This document shows positions 23,601 to 35,796 of a stretch of 64,000 nt of DNA, piece by piece. Every line of letters starts with the position of its first letter. Within the stretch, counting starts at the first letter, position 1. The stretch is taken from positions 1,540,615-1,604,614 of the forward strand of contig NW_019091385.1 of the NCBI RefSeq assembly GCF_001949145.1, written 5' to 3'. The notes beneath the pieces are model-generated. The model had not been told where the DNA came from, searched no databases, and saw only the letters and a list, made by a program, of their open reading frames with translations. This DNA is from Acanthaster planci. Its lineage: Eukaryota > Echinodermata > Asteroidea > Valvatida > Acanthasteridae. The translations under genes and the position numbers were made by a program.

Positions 23601-23889
23601 ACAATCCATTGTTTCCCTTAACATGAACACGTGGAACCTCTCACTCTGTCAAGAAGTTCAGATTCACAGACTCCGGCTTGATATGTGTAAAAATCTAAAT
23701 AGCTTCTATAAAAAAATTGGTAAATACGCAAACAGATTTTGTGAAACATGCAACACGTACGACAATGCTGAGCATTTTCTCATAAACTGTAACAAATATG
23801 CTAGTGCCAGGGGAAACTCCAGATCAAATGACACTTATAGTATTCCCCACTTACTGAAATACATCAAGACTACTAACAGAAACATCTAA
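20632..23889 (+). pseudogene. I-group LINE ORF2: endonuclease, reverse transcriptase, RNase H
   Basis: The endonuclease starts at about 20632 (LQWNAQSLIAHVNELK, then DIICIQETWL). Its distal half is deleted around 20990-21070. RT follows from about 21220 with PKSYRPIALTSTFCKIMER, a frame change near 21815, SGFRKGRSTKDHT, FLDLEKAYD (motif A), and GTP-stop-GSV where motif B normally has Gln. The YxDD motif lies in the N gap (22210-22743). RNase H from about 23095 keeps TDGS, the Glu of FKAELFAI and FTDCLNA; its final block WIPGHCGVKGNE is followed by a TAA. The C-terminus carries CETCNTYDNAEHFLINC. The protein cannot be made as one chain. Confidence 0.9.
22210..22743. other. Assembly gap (534 Ns)
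   Basis: A run of Ns inside the RT domain of the I-group LINE. Single unresolved bases also occur at 27272 and 43075. The gap length may be an estimate, so the true element length is uncertain. Confidence 1.
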
Positions 23890-24487
23890 TATAAACATGC
23901 ATGCTCATACATACATGTACATTCATCCATATTTGCCCATGCTTTCTGGTGTGATATACATGTATACGTCAAGCGATTGGCTGGACAGAGTGCAACCTAT
24001 CAACATCTGGAGGATACAGCCTGCGAACGTACCGGCGGAGCACGGGCTCTTAAGTTGCAAGGGAGACGGCTGGCTTGCAGGACGCTGTAGCATCTCCGTG
24101 TCTGGAGGATCGTTGATGTCATATCACCCTCATAACATCCTTCACTTCCCAGTCACTCTACTGATTGCCTTACATGTTTTTCACATTTCATATGTAGCTC
24201 TTCTCATCTAAGCCTTGTCCAGTTTCTTTTTTACATGTATAATTATCTCTTTTTCATTTGGTTTCCTCCTACATATCCTACAGTACATGCCTCCCTTTAC
24301 AGAGTCATTTCTCAATTCTTTGGTATTCAGACTTGTCCTTTCTTTTCTTCTTATTCGTCATTGTTTTCAAAGTTCAAGCCTGATGTCTTCATTGTGAGGA
24401 AGATTTCTTTGTGACTCAGCTACTGTATTTGAAGTTGGCACAAAGGGCACAATAGTGCCAAAGATGCCATTAATCTCACAACAACAA

Positions 24488-24500
24488 CAATGGTTAATGA
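24488..24500. repeat. Target site duplication, right copy
   Basis: CAATGGTTAATGA, identical to 18730-18742, follows the (CAA)n tail of the I-group LINE. Confidence 0.9.
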
Positions 24501-24835
24501 TCTTACATGGAAACAACTGGAGGAGAGAAGGCTTAGTGCCCGTCTGATCCTCCTGTATAAAGCAAACCATCAACTCACATCCATTAACATCGACAAATTC
24601 TAGCCAAAGAAGACACACTACACAACACATCGGCCTATCCTTTTCACGCCCCAAACAAATAAGGACTGCTACAAATTCTCCTTTCTACCTAAAACCATAG
24701 TTGAATGGAACACTCTCCAAGTAGACTTTAGGACCTCGCCAACCTTGACCAACTTCAAGACTAAAATCAATAAGAGCAACCTCATCACTCTCACTAAAGG
24801 AACTCTGAACTACATGTGCATGTAAACTACTGCAT
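24488..24835 (+). mobile_element. CR1/L2-like LINE remnant B, right half
   Basis: The plus strand reads TWKQLEERRLSARLILLYKA and, after a stop, YKFSFLPKTIVEWNTLQVD, the characteristic C-terminal blocks of CR1/L2-type ORF2. The left half stops 5.7 kb upstream just before this block, so the two halves are one element split by the I-like insertion. Several stops show it is ancient. Confidence 0.85.
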
Positions 24836-27640
24836 TAGCCACGTCTCTGCAGGATATCCTGTAAAGGAGATAGCACAGCATAACACAGATCCAGGTATCT
24901 GTAAAGCTACTAGGACCAGGAGCAAATGTGGGCTTATTTTTAAAAATCTCATTGCACATACATGCAAGAGATTTGACAGAAATTCTCTGGAAAGAATGGA
25001 AAACAGGATGTTAGAATGTTTTTATGAGATTAAATATTAGCCTGCAACAAATGACCAAGTACATGTAGTCTGTCCATGGTTTATAAAACTGTGGCTTTCC
25101 TCAACTATCTTGCACCCACTATTATCACTCTGTGAGTAATTTATGTCTATGCGGAAGCTACTGCTCATTTTGTAGGTTTTCCCTATTCAAACTGTGAAAC
25201 CAAAATTTGCACAAAAACATTCCTGAGAACGGGTTGCTCATTGGCAGAGGCTTTTCCAAAGACAGAAGTGAAAAAAGTGCAGAAACTGGGAGAAAATGAT
25301 GTTGAAATTTGTGCCCCTGTATAGTTGCAATGGACCACTCAAGCTTGTTGCCTCCACTTGCCATTTATGCGCATGCACTAGTAAAACAATTTGGTCTTTG
25401 GTAACTGTTACAGAAGGGTGGGGCCTCATTTGTGTGTATTTAGTGGTACAACATACATAATGCCATGGTAAAATACATGTACATGTATATCAGATGAACA
25501 GATCAGCTTTTGTCAAGTTAACTGAAACTTGTTAGTTTCAATTATTTTCAACGTTTGTGTGACATTTTCTATGATGCCCAGTTTATGTAAATATATGTAA
25601 CATTATGACTCAAATAACAACAGAATGGTTCCAGACCCATCCATTAAAGTTACATGTACATGTACTGTATACTATAATTTAGGAGCAGGAACCAAAGTAT
25701 TGTTGCGTTCCCTAAATATCAAGTCAATGGTAGCATGAACTTTATTAGTGTCTATGGGATGTGATATTTGGGGTCAACAATTTATTAAAGGGTGGACGTG
25801 AAACAAGGGGTTTGGGTGACAGTCAAACTGTATGGTTGGTTTATTGCTCTCGCTTCTCTTCATCAAAATTCAATGTGGGTTTGAAGACAGGTGTGGCTTA
25901 ACATAATACAACACACAAAAGGCAAAGTTATAGAGAGGCGAAGTTGTATACGAGTGTAACTTAACTACGGGTTTGGCAGGATCATTGGAACAGCAAGTCA
26001 GACGGAGTGGGTTATGGTACGGTACCTGTGTGTAGCATCGCACAACTACATGTAGGCTACACTCATTGGGCCAGACCATGGTGGGGGCTGTCCCGGACCA
26101 CCGCGGTGACTAGCAAGGGCTGGACAGGGCCAGCGCCGGTATGTACCGACCCCACTGCCGCTCAGACCGCAATGTGTTGAGCGCAATGATAAGATCGCCG
26201 CACTGTGTACCATTGGCTCAGCGTAGACACGGGGAGGACTGGGCTAGTTAGTAGGACAAGGGTGGCGAGGGACACGAGGGTGTCTCGCCCGGCAATCGGT
26301 TCGGACGTAGCGGTGACGGGCCGCTACGACTCTCACTAGCACCCTGGGTTAATTCGTACCGCTCTCGCATCGGTCTAAGCTAAGCTAGCTGGTCATTCAT
26401 ATGGTTACATTTCTTTGCCATAAGAATGGTTACTATCGCACTTCTCTCGGAAAGGGTCCAACCGCCGCACTACGTTAGGTTCCGCTCTCGCAACAAGGGT
26501 TTGGTCCGCCGCACCTGACCGACGAGCTAAGGAAAATCTGCTCTATTTATAGGATTCTAGAGGCTTAGGAATTAATAAAATATGAGCGTCGCTGAACAGC
26601 TCAACCAATGAAAATCTTCCATCTCAAAGGGTCACATGACTTCCTTCTAGAGTCGTGTGCAAGAATCTAAGGGTCGTGTGTAAAAAGGTAAAATACAGAA
26701 TAAGAAGTCGCGTGTACAAAGTGTAGAGCCGGGTGCGTGAAAGTGCTTACCCAGTCATCTGTGGCAAATGATTGACAGTTACAAAGTCTTAGGTTTCTGA
26801 ACATTAGCATTTGAGGGAGCCTTACCGCGCCCAACCAGGCAGTCACGTGAAGGGGGAATTTAGACATGCCAAAAACTGAGCAGAGAAAACACAAGGACAA
26901 AGGAGTGAAGGACACGATCACGCCAGAGTACAGCATGAATAACTTTATATTAAATTAGCATCTCTGCTACTTGTCCATAATGCATAGCTGAGCTAAATAA
27001 GAGCCCCTTACAAATGCAAGGACCGAGAACAAGTAAAACTAGGGGGCGCTGGGATTCCAAGATTTGCGGGTGCGTAACAGTATATTAAACCGTTCTTCAC
27101 GTTCCATGTGTAGTGAAAATGCCCCCGGTCATTTTCTTGTGATGGAAACTATTTCTTTTCTTGACGGACTTCTCTTCCAAAATTATCTTCCTTAAACTTA
27201 CCTTATGTTTTGATAGCAGCCTGGTGGGTTTGGTGACTTTTTGGAGTGTAAACTGCCCAAAACATGTGTACNATTTTATCCCAACTATAATGATCAGCTA
27301 TTTTGTACTCTGCCATGAGCCTGCATAGCTTGTACTGTGCTGAGATTCAAAATGGCTGCCTCCATTTCTCTAACATAACTCACGATTGGTCCAAAGTTTA
27401 TACTCAATTATTTTCATATTTAGACTGTAAAATTGGCAAGTACAGGAGTAGAAACTTTTCTTTACTTTATCTGTCCCAACTGGAGTCTTTGAGGTTTTGA
27501 TAGGCAAGTATTTTTGTAATAACAGTTTAATTATTTTCTGAAGTTTTGGGTCAGGCTGTCTGCTCACTTGGCAGCAAAGATCATATAGCGCCGCAAAGCG
27601 GTGCAAGATGGCGAAATTCATCATGAATACACGTAAAATG
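24836..27640. other. No gene recognised; G+C-rich block at about 25870-27090
   Basis: Between 25870 and 27090 the sequence is richer in G+C and CpG than its surroundings, with CGC-, GGG- and CCG-containing words and TG/CA-like ends (about 25759 and 27079). A solo LTR is possible, but I find no matching target duplication and no tRNA primer site. No coding sequence was recognised. Confidence 0.35.
27037..27053 (+). promoter_or_regulatory. CTCF-like motif
   Basis: The word ACTAGGGGGCGCTGGG matches the core CTCF consensus (C/T-A-G-R-K-G-G-C-R-S) except at its 5' edge. Binding is inference. Confidence 0.4.
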
Positions 27641-27649
27641 TTTTAATCG

Positions 27650-27794
27650 CATGGGCGCCATTTGAGCAAGCGATACGCCTGCGCAATGCACATTAATGCA
27701 CAGGCGCCGCGGCTGACACGTGCACCTGGTGAGCCTGCGCCCAAGCATTACTGTAAACTGCGCAGGCGTATCGCTTGCTCAAATGGCGCCCATG
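27650..27794. repeat. Foldback element with perfect 36-bp inverted repeats
   Basis: The left arm (27650-27685, starting CATGGGCGCCATTTGAGC) and right arm (27759-27794) are exact reverse complements over 36 bp, separated by 73 bp. The arms and spacer are CpG-rich in an A+T-rich setting. TAAT occurs just outside both arms, but extra bases lie between it and the arms, so a target duplication is only suggestive. Likely a small foldback transposon. A transcribed hairpin is an alternative. Confidence 0.85.
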
Positions 27795-28614
27795 GTAATT
27801 ACATCTTTTGGGCAGAGTTATCCATCTTGTGCCTTCGGCACTTTACGATCTTTGGTTGGCAGACAGTGCTCATGAATATTACTGACCTGACATCACTACA
27901 CTTTGCACAATGGAAGAAGGGCGTGTTTCCATTCATTCATGATTTCTTGGACCCATGTTTTTGAAGAATTTGGGGGATTTTACAGTATGTTCTTTGTTCA
28001 AATGGACATGATGGAGAGAGTAAGAGCTGAACATTTATTTGATGCTTTAATTGAATATACGTGTACATGATAAATTGGTGCTTTTTTGAATATATGAAAA
28101 TTCCTCCGTGAGTAGTAGTTTTCATTGAGTAAAATCTCATGGGTGTGGCTCATTTACTACATGCATGATCAGCTGCGCATATGGTGCGCTTTTCAAGGGC
28201 CAGATTTTTGGTGAGTTGGGTTGGTTGTTTGGTTTGATTTGTGCTGCCGCTCACTGATTATTAAAACAGAGGAGCTGAGGAGCACGCAGAGGCGCTGTTC
28301 ATTTAGGAATAATTGTCACTGAGTCGGGACCCAGATCTTGCAGGGGAGAAAAACGGTAAGTTGAGAAATATTAGGAGACTAGGAACTGAAAATTTGATTG
28401 AGGAGCAGAGGAGGAGAGGATCCTCAGTGAGGCTGAGGAGCTCATAGATCTAGGCCAATTACAGGCACACTGTAAGTTATTTTGGAATTTTGGAAACAGG
28501 AGCCAGATGAAAAAAATCATAATCTTATGAATTATTTCCACTGTAATTGGTGGTAAGGATATTCAAGAAACTACTGGTAGACCTGTCAGAGGCCTTGGAT
28601 AAAGTCTTGGGGCA

Positions 28615-28965
28615 TTTATAAGAGAAGCACAGGATTTGCCTAGTGATGTTTGTTTAAGATTTATAAGAGAGGCACAGGAGTTGCCAAGTGATATTTAAGA
28701 TTTAAGAGAGGCACAGGAGTTGCCTAATGATATTTAAGATTTAAAAGAGAGACACAGAAGTTGCCAAGTGATATTTATTTAAGATTTATAAGAGAGGCAC
28801 AGGAGTTGCCTAATGATATTTATTTAAGATTTAAAAGAGAGGCACAGGAGTTGCCTAATGATATTTATTTAAGATTTAAAAGAGAGACACAGAAGTTGCC
28901 AAGTGACATTTATTTAAGATTTATAAGAGAGGCACAGGAGTTGCTTAATGGTGTTTATTAAATTT
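28615..28965 (+). repeat. About 45-bp minisatellite
   Basis: About seven to eight tandem units share the words AGAGGCACAGGAGTTGCC and TAATGATATTTATTTAAG. Full units are 45 bp and some are shortened by about 9-12 bp. Since 45 is divisible by three, part of the array stays open in one frame as a 15-residue repeat (RFKREAQELPNDIYL), but earlier units contain stops, so it is most likely non-coding. Confidence 0.85.
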
Positions 28966-31900
28966 ATGAGAGGCCTAGGTGGTGCCTAGAGTTATTAAGG
29001 ATTCATAAGAGCTTTATTGCTGAGGAGTACATGAATTAATTGGTAGGAACAGGTGTTGCTCTACCGTTGCCTATACTTGCTGCCTAGACCCTACACTCAA
29101 ATAATTATATTTTGCTCGTCCTCCCATTGCAGTGTAGTTATCAGAGCCCACTCTATTAACAGATGGTTCCATGGACACTTATTGGTTGCATAATGTACAT
29201 GTATAAATCAATTTTGTACCAATTATTCTCAGTTCATCCTTGCCCTTGTTTTCTCAATGATGTCAGACTTGAATTAAATTATTACTGTTGAGATGTTCTG
29301 AAACTTGTCTCAATTGTGAATTCCATGAGTAGATATTGTCTTACCTCCTTAAAAAAATCTTGCATTCTTGCTTGACTTATCTCTTCACTTGGTTATATAT
29401 TTTGATGGCAAACCTTTGTCTTAGATCTCGAAATACTAAACAAGTGAGGTTTAGGGCCTATAAAGTTTCCGCCTGATGGCAGCGCTATCGTTGGAAGAGT
29501 CGGTAACAGGTCAGCTCAAATGAAATGATCCCCCCCTTTTTCTTTTGACTGAGTCCTGACACGCATCCGAGACAACACCCCACTTTACCATGAAGCTTCC
29601 AGAGAAAACAATCCAAAGGGTGAAATATGGGAGAAAAAGTGTTATTTTTAACTTCAGTTCACGTGTAAGTCGGCCATTTTTTTAAAGGCTAAATGCTTGC
29701 TGCATATATCCTTGTGCAGACATATTTGTTAGGCAGGACACCACACGTTTGAATGGGCTGGGGTCAGGTGCAAGGGTAACCGAAAACCGCTGTATCTATT
29801 TTGAACATCCAATAGATGGAACATTTTCTTCCCATTCCCATTCTTCCCCATTGTGTTCATTCATTACAGCAGCATTATAAGGAAGTGAAGAAAAAAAAGA
29901 CCAAAAGAAAATTATTGCAGTGCTCACCGGAAATGTTGTGACCAAATCTTTGGACTGGCATCCTTCATCAGGGTAAGCATGTATGCTGCTGACGAGAAAC
30001 AGTGGATTTGATTGTTGATGCCAAACAGGATCAGTGCTCCATGATGGAATACAGTACACATGTATGGGGGAGACTATATGGTCATCTACAGCAGTCGTCA
30101 TCTCTTGATGTAAAGTTGGTATCAGGAATGACGAGGAGAGGTCAAATGTTGACTTGTGAACTTTCATCTGGTGAGGAAATGGTACAAAGTTGTACTAATT
30201 ACCACAAAGCAACAATACAATATCTATACAAACTATATGTGTATGCACACTTACTGAGAGGCTTGGGTGCTCTTATGTGTTAAGAAAAGACAATCTTAAA
30301 ATTACAAGAATGGGGACTTAAAATTGTGAAGTGGACATCCATGTTTGCCATCTTGAAAAAGGGGCAGCTCACAACCAACTTTTATGTGTCACACAAGTGG
30401 GCGCCGTAACAATACATACATGTATGTACACATATGTATCTTCGTCTTCTACGGTTTAAATACACGGGGAGCACAATTTTACACACAATTTTATCCTGTT
30501 ATAATCGTACACAAAAGACAGAGCCAGGCGATATGCTTCAATTATTATGGTGTGCCAGCATGCATTTTCTGTGGGTGCTGTGGATTGAAACGAGTGCTGT
30601 AAACACAGATTTTTTTTCATGGCCGGATTTTATGCAGAAACTTGTTTTTCACGGCCGAAGTTTTAAAAAATGCAGAAATCTGCAGATCCCTGGAAAAACT
30701 GCTTGCTTGCATATAGTGCTTTTAACAATTTTACACCACGCAAAACAAAGCAACACAATCAGAAAATCGGGCCTTATTGAAAACATTTTTAACAGCAGAC
30801 TTTTGTTTCATCCATTACAAACACAGGTTTCACTTTCACTTGCTAGTACATGTATACGGATGTCACACAGTCCTTAATGACTTACTGCAGGACAAAATCC
30901 CCTGCGAACACAGACATGACAAAGCACTGTCCTCGAAGACAAAAAATTGTCAGCAAACTGATTAGAGTATCGTGTAATTGGACAACCAGAATAAGAAGCC
31001 ATTACTGCGGTGGCACAAGGCTTGTGGACAGGTGGTACGCGCGCGTTACATGCCTCTTTGACCAGTCGGGTGCCATGAATTGTTGTAGTTTGCCAAATGC
31101 ATGCACGCATCAACATAATCATGCTGAAGAACGTGCGCATGAGTGCAGTGCCACTGCAGTTTGCGTCTAACTGGGTTAGACTATATGTACATGTACATAC
31201 ATGTACACTGCAACTGACTGGTTCCATTCAGAAAGCCAATCTCTGATTCATGATCCAGGGCATGACAGTACACGCAGCCCCAAATAAATCATTTTGTGAG
31301 TCCTTTCTCCTTCCCACAATGCCTTTCTACAACTACTGTGCAAAAACCCCCGTGCAACTATTTGCATCGCTGCGAGTGTGAGGGGCACAATAGGCGATCA
31401 GTTTCAAATCAGGTTGCTCCATGGTCGCACGCGTTTCGTGTTCGCTCCGGTTGCGCTCATGCTGTTTCCATGATCCTGCTAAATTGGTCAGCTTGCCAGA
31501 AGTTTTAAATGGAAACGCTAAGGAAAGGCTTCCTGGATGAGGTTACTGGTTCATTCTGCCACTGTGATGGAGGTAGAGTTGGTGCAAGAGGGAAGGTATA
31601 TTTAAATCCAGAGAGAACAGGTAGGAGATATCCAAACCCCATTTTGGTCTTTGAATACGAACGCCCGGGGAGCAAGGCATTTAGACCATGGTTAGATCTC
31701 CTTCCATCTCCTTGGGGCATTTCAGTATTTACAAGAGACTATTCTTCAGGTTTCATTCATTTGGCTCGCTATTTGCCTTCATCGAGGGGGGCGGCTGCTA
31801 AGATCGGCGGGTGCGGCGCTGTCAGCAGCCCGACAAATATAACCTTATATTTTGAGGAATATTGACTCTGCGTATGTCCATGTATGTTCTTTTATCACAT

Positions 31901-33230
31901 ATGAGGCTGGGGAATGACCAATGTAAACTCCCCAGTGTATAGGAAGCCACCCGAGATTACATTCGTCGTGGAGGCTTCCTTGTGGGAGAGGTCTAAAATA
32001 ATAAGCAATGGGAAGTATGAAAATCGACTGTAGTAGTCCAATGAGTGCAGGCATTCGGTGGCCCGACTGGGTTTTGCAAGTTGTGCTGGGCAGCACAGCA
32101 CACCTATCAAAGACGACATAATCCATGTTTCACTTCATTATGAGATGACCCTGTTTAATGACTAGTTCTGTAAAGATGATTCATGCTATGTGAGGATAAT
32201 TCATGTTATGTATAAATATCACACGAACTGTGAAGGACCGGGTCGGGATTACCCCGACAGTGCTCCTCTAATCCAAGAAGGATGGATTTAGGAAAAATGG
32301 CAGGAAAAGTTCAGGCCGAATAAGGTCTCTGGCGGAGGACATAGTTGGCTTTTGCCACTGATGCAATAACAGACACGGAATGTAGGCCTGAAGGGCTAGG
32401 ATTTTTACAGGCTCAGTGAAGGAACATTTTAACCATTTTGCTTGCATTAGAATAGTGCATTTGTGTAGGTAGAGTACAAGTAGCTACATGCACACGTAGA
32501 TCAGCCAGCGTGAAAGTATGCGTTCCTTTGGTATTATTTTGCATTAAATTCGTTGTTTGGTCGATGGCAGGTGTTTTTCAGAGTATCAATCACAATAGGA
32601 GGTTGCATACTCCTTTGGTTTGTCCCTTGGTTTGACCAAAGATTGGGGAACTTATAGGACAAAAAATGGTTACGTTGTTTAATTGATTTGTGCCACACAC
32701 ATGTGTTTGCAGCTTTATCTGTGCTTCCTGAACAACTATGTAGCTTGCACATGCATTATTAATCAAACTCCTCAGGTTGCTAGGGCCATTCAGACTTCAG
32801 TGACATTGTTGCAAGCAGGGTTTAATTGCCGTACACGCCATTTTATGATGATGGGTTCACACGTGTGTCAGAGCGTTAACGTCATAAAAGCTTTTGCTGT
32901 CGTGTTTTCACCAAATTTACATTTAGATGAAAATCATTTACATGTAAATTACCAGATAAGCTGATTGTTCATTATTTTTTCTTTTTAGGTGAGACTGGTG
33001 TTTTTAGATTTTGCTTAGCTTCGATATCCTTAAATAATGCTAATGTTATATACCCTTTGATGGGATTCTGAACCGGATTCTGACTAACCAATCAAATTAG
33101 GGACAAATTGAGGTTGAAAATAGTGCCAAAAATTTCCTATTCAGGATCAGGGAAGGTCCAACTAGCTCCTGGACATTAGAGACGGGAATTATTAAGGATG
33201 TTTCTAATAAAATTAGTTATACAAGGCATA
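28966..33230. other. No gene recognised; one 118-codon open frame at 31509-31865
   Basis: Mostly unremarkable A+T-rich DNA. The plus-strand open frame 31509-31865 (METLRKGFLDEVTGSFCHCD start) has balanced composition, but I do not recognise it and no splice context supports it. Candidate regulatory words at 29469-29484 are listed separately. Confidence 0.35.
29469..29484 (+). promoter_or_regulatory. CTCF-like motif (weak)
   Basis: CCGCCTGATGGCAGCG agrees with the CTCF core consensus at 14 of 16 positions. A single short match in 64 kb is weak evidence. Confidence 0.25.
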
Positions 33231-33239
33231 CGAGATGGT

Positions 33240-33380
33240 CGGCGCACAGGTTGGTACGCGCACAAGTTGGTACAAGTACGGCTTGACCAAACTGCACACG
33301 AGTTGGTCAGTGTAAGAGTTGACCAAACTGCACATGAGTTGGTCAGTGTATGAGTTGGGTGGCGTACGAGTTGACCTGCG
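33240..33380 (+). repeat. 36-bp tandem repeat, about 2.5 units
   Basis: Two adjacent units share GTTGACCAAACTGCACA, GAGTTGGTCAGTGTA and a short tail. Related half units with GTTGGTACGC and GTACGAGTTG lie on either side. Confidence 0.7.
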
Positions 33381-33612
33381 TCGCGACTCAGGGCCGACAG
33401 GTTAAACATTGTGACAAAAAGTTTTGAATGACAGCCAAAAATAATATTTCGTCTGACAGAAGATGTCATAAATCATTTCTTGATGAGGTTGAATGTTTAT
33501 TGGAGAGGTTAATTAACCTTACCTCGTTAAAATGGTGAAATTCACGCGTGTTTTGCTCGTCGACACAACGGAAGATAGACAGCGTGGTAGTCACGATAAT
33601 CTTGAAAAAAAC

Positions 33613-33793
33613 GCGCCCTCTACTGATTATATAAAGAGCGCCCTCCACTGATTTGATATATAGCGCCCTCTGTTGGCTAAAAAATAGCGCCCTCTATTGA
33701 CGAAATATTTTGCATTATATTTTGATTGTATTAATAGCGCCCTCTATTGAGTTTTCAAAATATCGAAAATTTCACAATAGCGCCCTCTTCTGA
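33613..33793 (-). promoter_or_regulatory. Cluster of six CTCF-like GCGCCCTCT motifs
   Basis: Six copies of the 14-base word GCGCCCTCYNNTGR occur in the same orientation at 33613, 33638, 33663, 33687, 33737 and 33780. The reverse complement (for example CCAACAGAGGGCGC) fits the conserved CTCF core with one or two mismatches. The first four are spaced 24-25 bp apart. Flanks between copies are unrelated, so this is not a plain tandem repeat. Binding is inference; a transposon-derived repeat is the main alternative. Confidence 0.5.
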
Positions 33794-34466
33794 ACAAGAA
33801 GCACTACAGACACATAATGCACATAATAAAATAGAGAAATATCGCTCGATACCCAAGTGGAAATAGTAAAGAAATTTCTTGTCCCCAACTGCTATCTCCT
33901 TTTTGCCTCCTTCGAATTTTAATTATTTTGACTTGGACAATTTTTGTTAATTTGGTTTAAAGAATTGAATGTTTTTAAAAGCCACAAAATATCCTTTCAG
34001 CCTGACAAAAAAAAAACGAAATTGGAAAGGAGTGCTTTTCATTCCAATCTTTGGAAATTCAGCCCAATACCTTTTTCTTCAGAGAACTATCTGAGAGTGC
34101 ACAAAAATATTCCATGTTTGCGTAGGAACTAGAATCTGTTGCATCATTTGTACCACTTCCATGCAAATCTAAAATCCAAATATTTAAGACTTTAACATTT
34201 TACACAAGAATTTGGTGAAAAAATTACCCACTTGCCAACAACTTGCCAACTTAGAACTACCTCTCAATGCAAGAGAAGTGTATTTGAGCAAACACTAATT
34301 ATTTTAATGCTTTTAAAGCCCCTAACCCAATTAAATAAAACAGTTTACAGGAGGATTCAAGCCAAAGTAACACAAGCAAAATATTATACCATAAGGCTTT
34401 TGCTTTTATTTAATGTGTGTTACAATTTAAGGGACACATTAACCTTTTAAGGGTACTTTATGCATA

Positions 34467-34472
34467 TTTATT
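34467..34472 (-). promoter_or_regulatory. Candidate polyadenylation signal for VPS37A
   Basis: TTTATT on the plus strand reads AATAAA on the minus strand, about 1.3 kb downstream of the VPS37A stop codon (35797-35799). A second lies at 34405-34410. I saw no closer AATAAA. Use of either site is inference. Confidence 0.35.
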
Positions 34473-35796
34473 ACACGTATCTAGAATCCAGATTAATGCA
34501 TGGATTTTTCTTTGGCAATGCAGGCATTATCTACAAAGCCTAAGTCATACACTTTAAACATGTCCTTATAATACATAATACAAACATTTGTATGTTTAAA
34601 CATGTAAAAATCAATACATCACATTTACAATCATGCTATCTAATTAAAAAATAACACAATTGATCATTTTTTCAAGTCTGTTTTTTTCCAAATAGTGAGA
34701 GATGTTTTCCCCTGTTATGCAACGAAAAAAATACTTTAAACACACTTATTGAAAAGCTGCAAAATTAGCCAAAGGTAGCCTACATGGAACTAATTCTCAT
34801 GTTCGCTTATCAAATAAGACCAATACGTCTGACTCCATCTAACAAGTTGTCTAGAATTTACATCTAAACATCAATGCATGAAAATAGAAGATCAGTGGCT
34901 TGTCAGTGCCACTGGCTGATCTGAATCTGGGATAGGGGTTTTATGTGAGGTACATGGTTTCAAGGGGGGAACTGCCCCTCTCCCCCCAACCAAGCTACAC
35001 CACTGTCTCTATAGATTCACTGTCACCTAAATCTGTGAGGAGATCAAGTTGACCATGTTTCAAAAATGTCCATTCATTTTGCAATCAATTTGAGTTTTCT
35101 ATTTAAAAGGCCACAGGTGATATTGCACACGTTAGAAAAAAGGGAACACTGCCAGAAGGAAATTTCATCTAAGTCTACACACGATTACTATTAACTACAC
35201 ATTTCAAGCTGATTGGAGTTTTTATAAACCGTTGGGATATTGCTGCCTCGTCTGAGTACAGACTGAGAGTGCTCCCTTGTGACAAAGCCATGAAGTCCGT
35301 ATGTGATGGCTCTAAAATTTTTTTGATGGCTCCTGTGTCTCCATAAGCCTTGGATTCAAAAATAACAAAACATCCCCAAATTGTTGAGAACATTGCATGC
35401 GGCTGACATCGCTCAGACAGGAAATATGCTCTGAACAAAAAATAAGTGCACTGTAGACAATGGAACTTGAGCGGAAAGTTTTGTTGAGCACGACAAGAAA
35501 ACAAAATTCACAGCCACTGTGGCACAATTTGCACAATGCCTATCCAGTATATATGACAAATCACCATTTCCCTCATGATTAGTATTTCAATTGGTGGTCA
35601 GATGCTTGGATGTGATTGGAACATACCAACACAAAGTCCATCCTTTCCTACTCGAAACAGCTTAAAGTCAGGAATGGTTTGCTCCAGCCAGACACAGTGG
35701 AAACAAACAAAGACAATGCAGAGGTGCACCAATTGGAGCGTTCCTGAAAGAGCTGCAACATTTCGGTTTCTTGGAGATGCTCCAACGCATCTCTGA

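Larger units (their letters stand above)
18743..24487 (+). mobile_element. I-group LINE, near full length, nested insertion
   Basis: The element has a short 5' leader, ORF1 with zinc knuckles (18981-20543), ORF2 with endonuclease, RT, RNase H and a C-terminal Cys/His knuckle (20632-23889), a 3' UTR of about 0.6 kb, and a short (CAA)n tail at its 3' end. The 13-bp CAATGGTTAATGA duplication flanks it. RNase H after RT plus zinc knuckles in ORF1 point to the I group of non-LTR elements (I/Nimb-like). About 534 bases of the RT region are assembly Ns. Several nonsense changes and one endonuclease deletion make it inactive, but the open frames are otherwise long, so it is younger than its host LINE. 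Confidence 0.9.

Noticed and set aside
25759-27079. Solo LTR with TG...CA ends
   Set aside because: No matching target duplication, primer site or second LTR; kept only as a G+C-rich block.
30434-30877. 147-codon plus-strand frame
   Set aside because: No motif, A+T-rich, no splice support.
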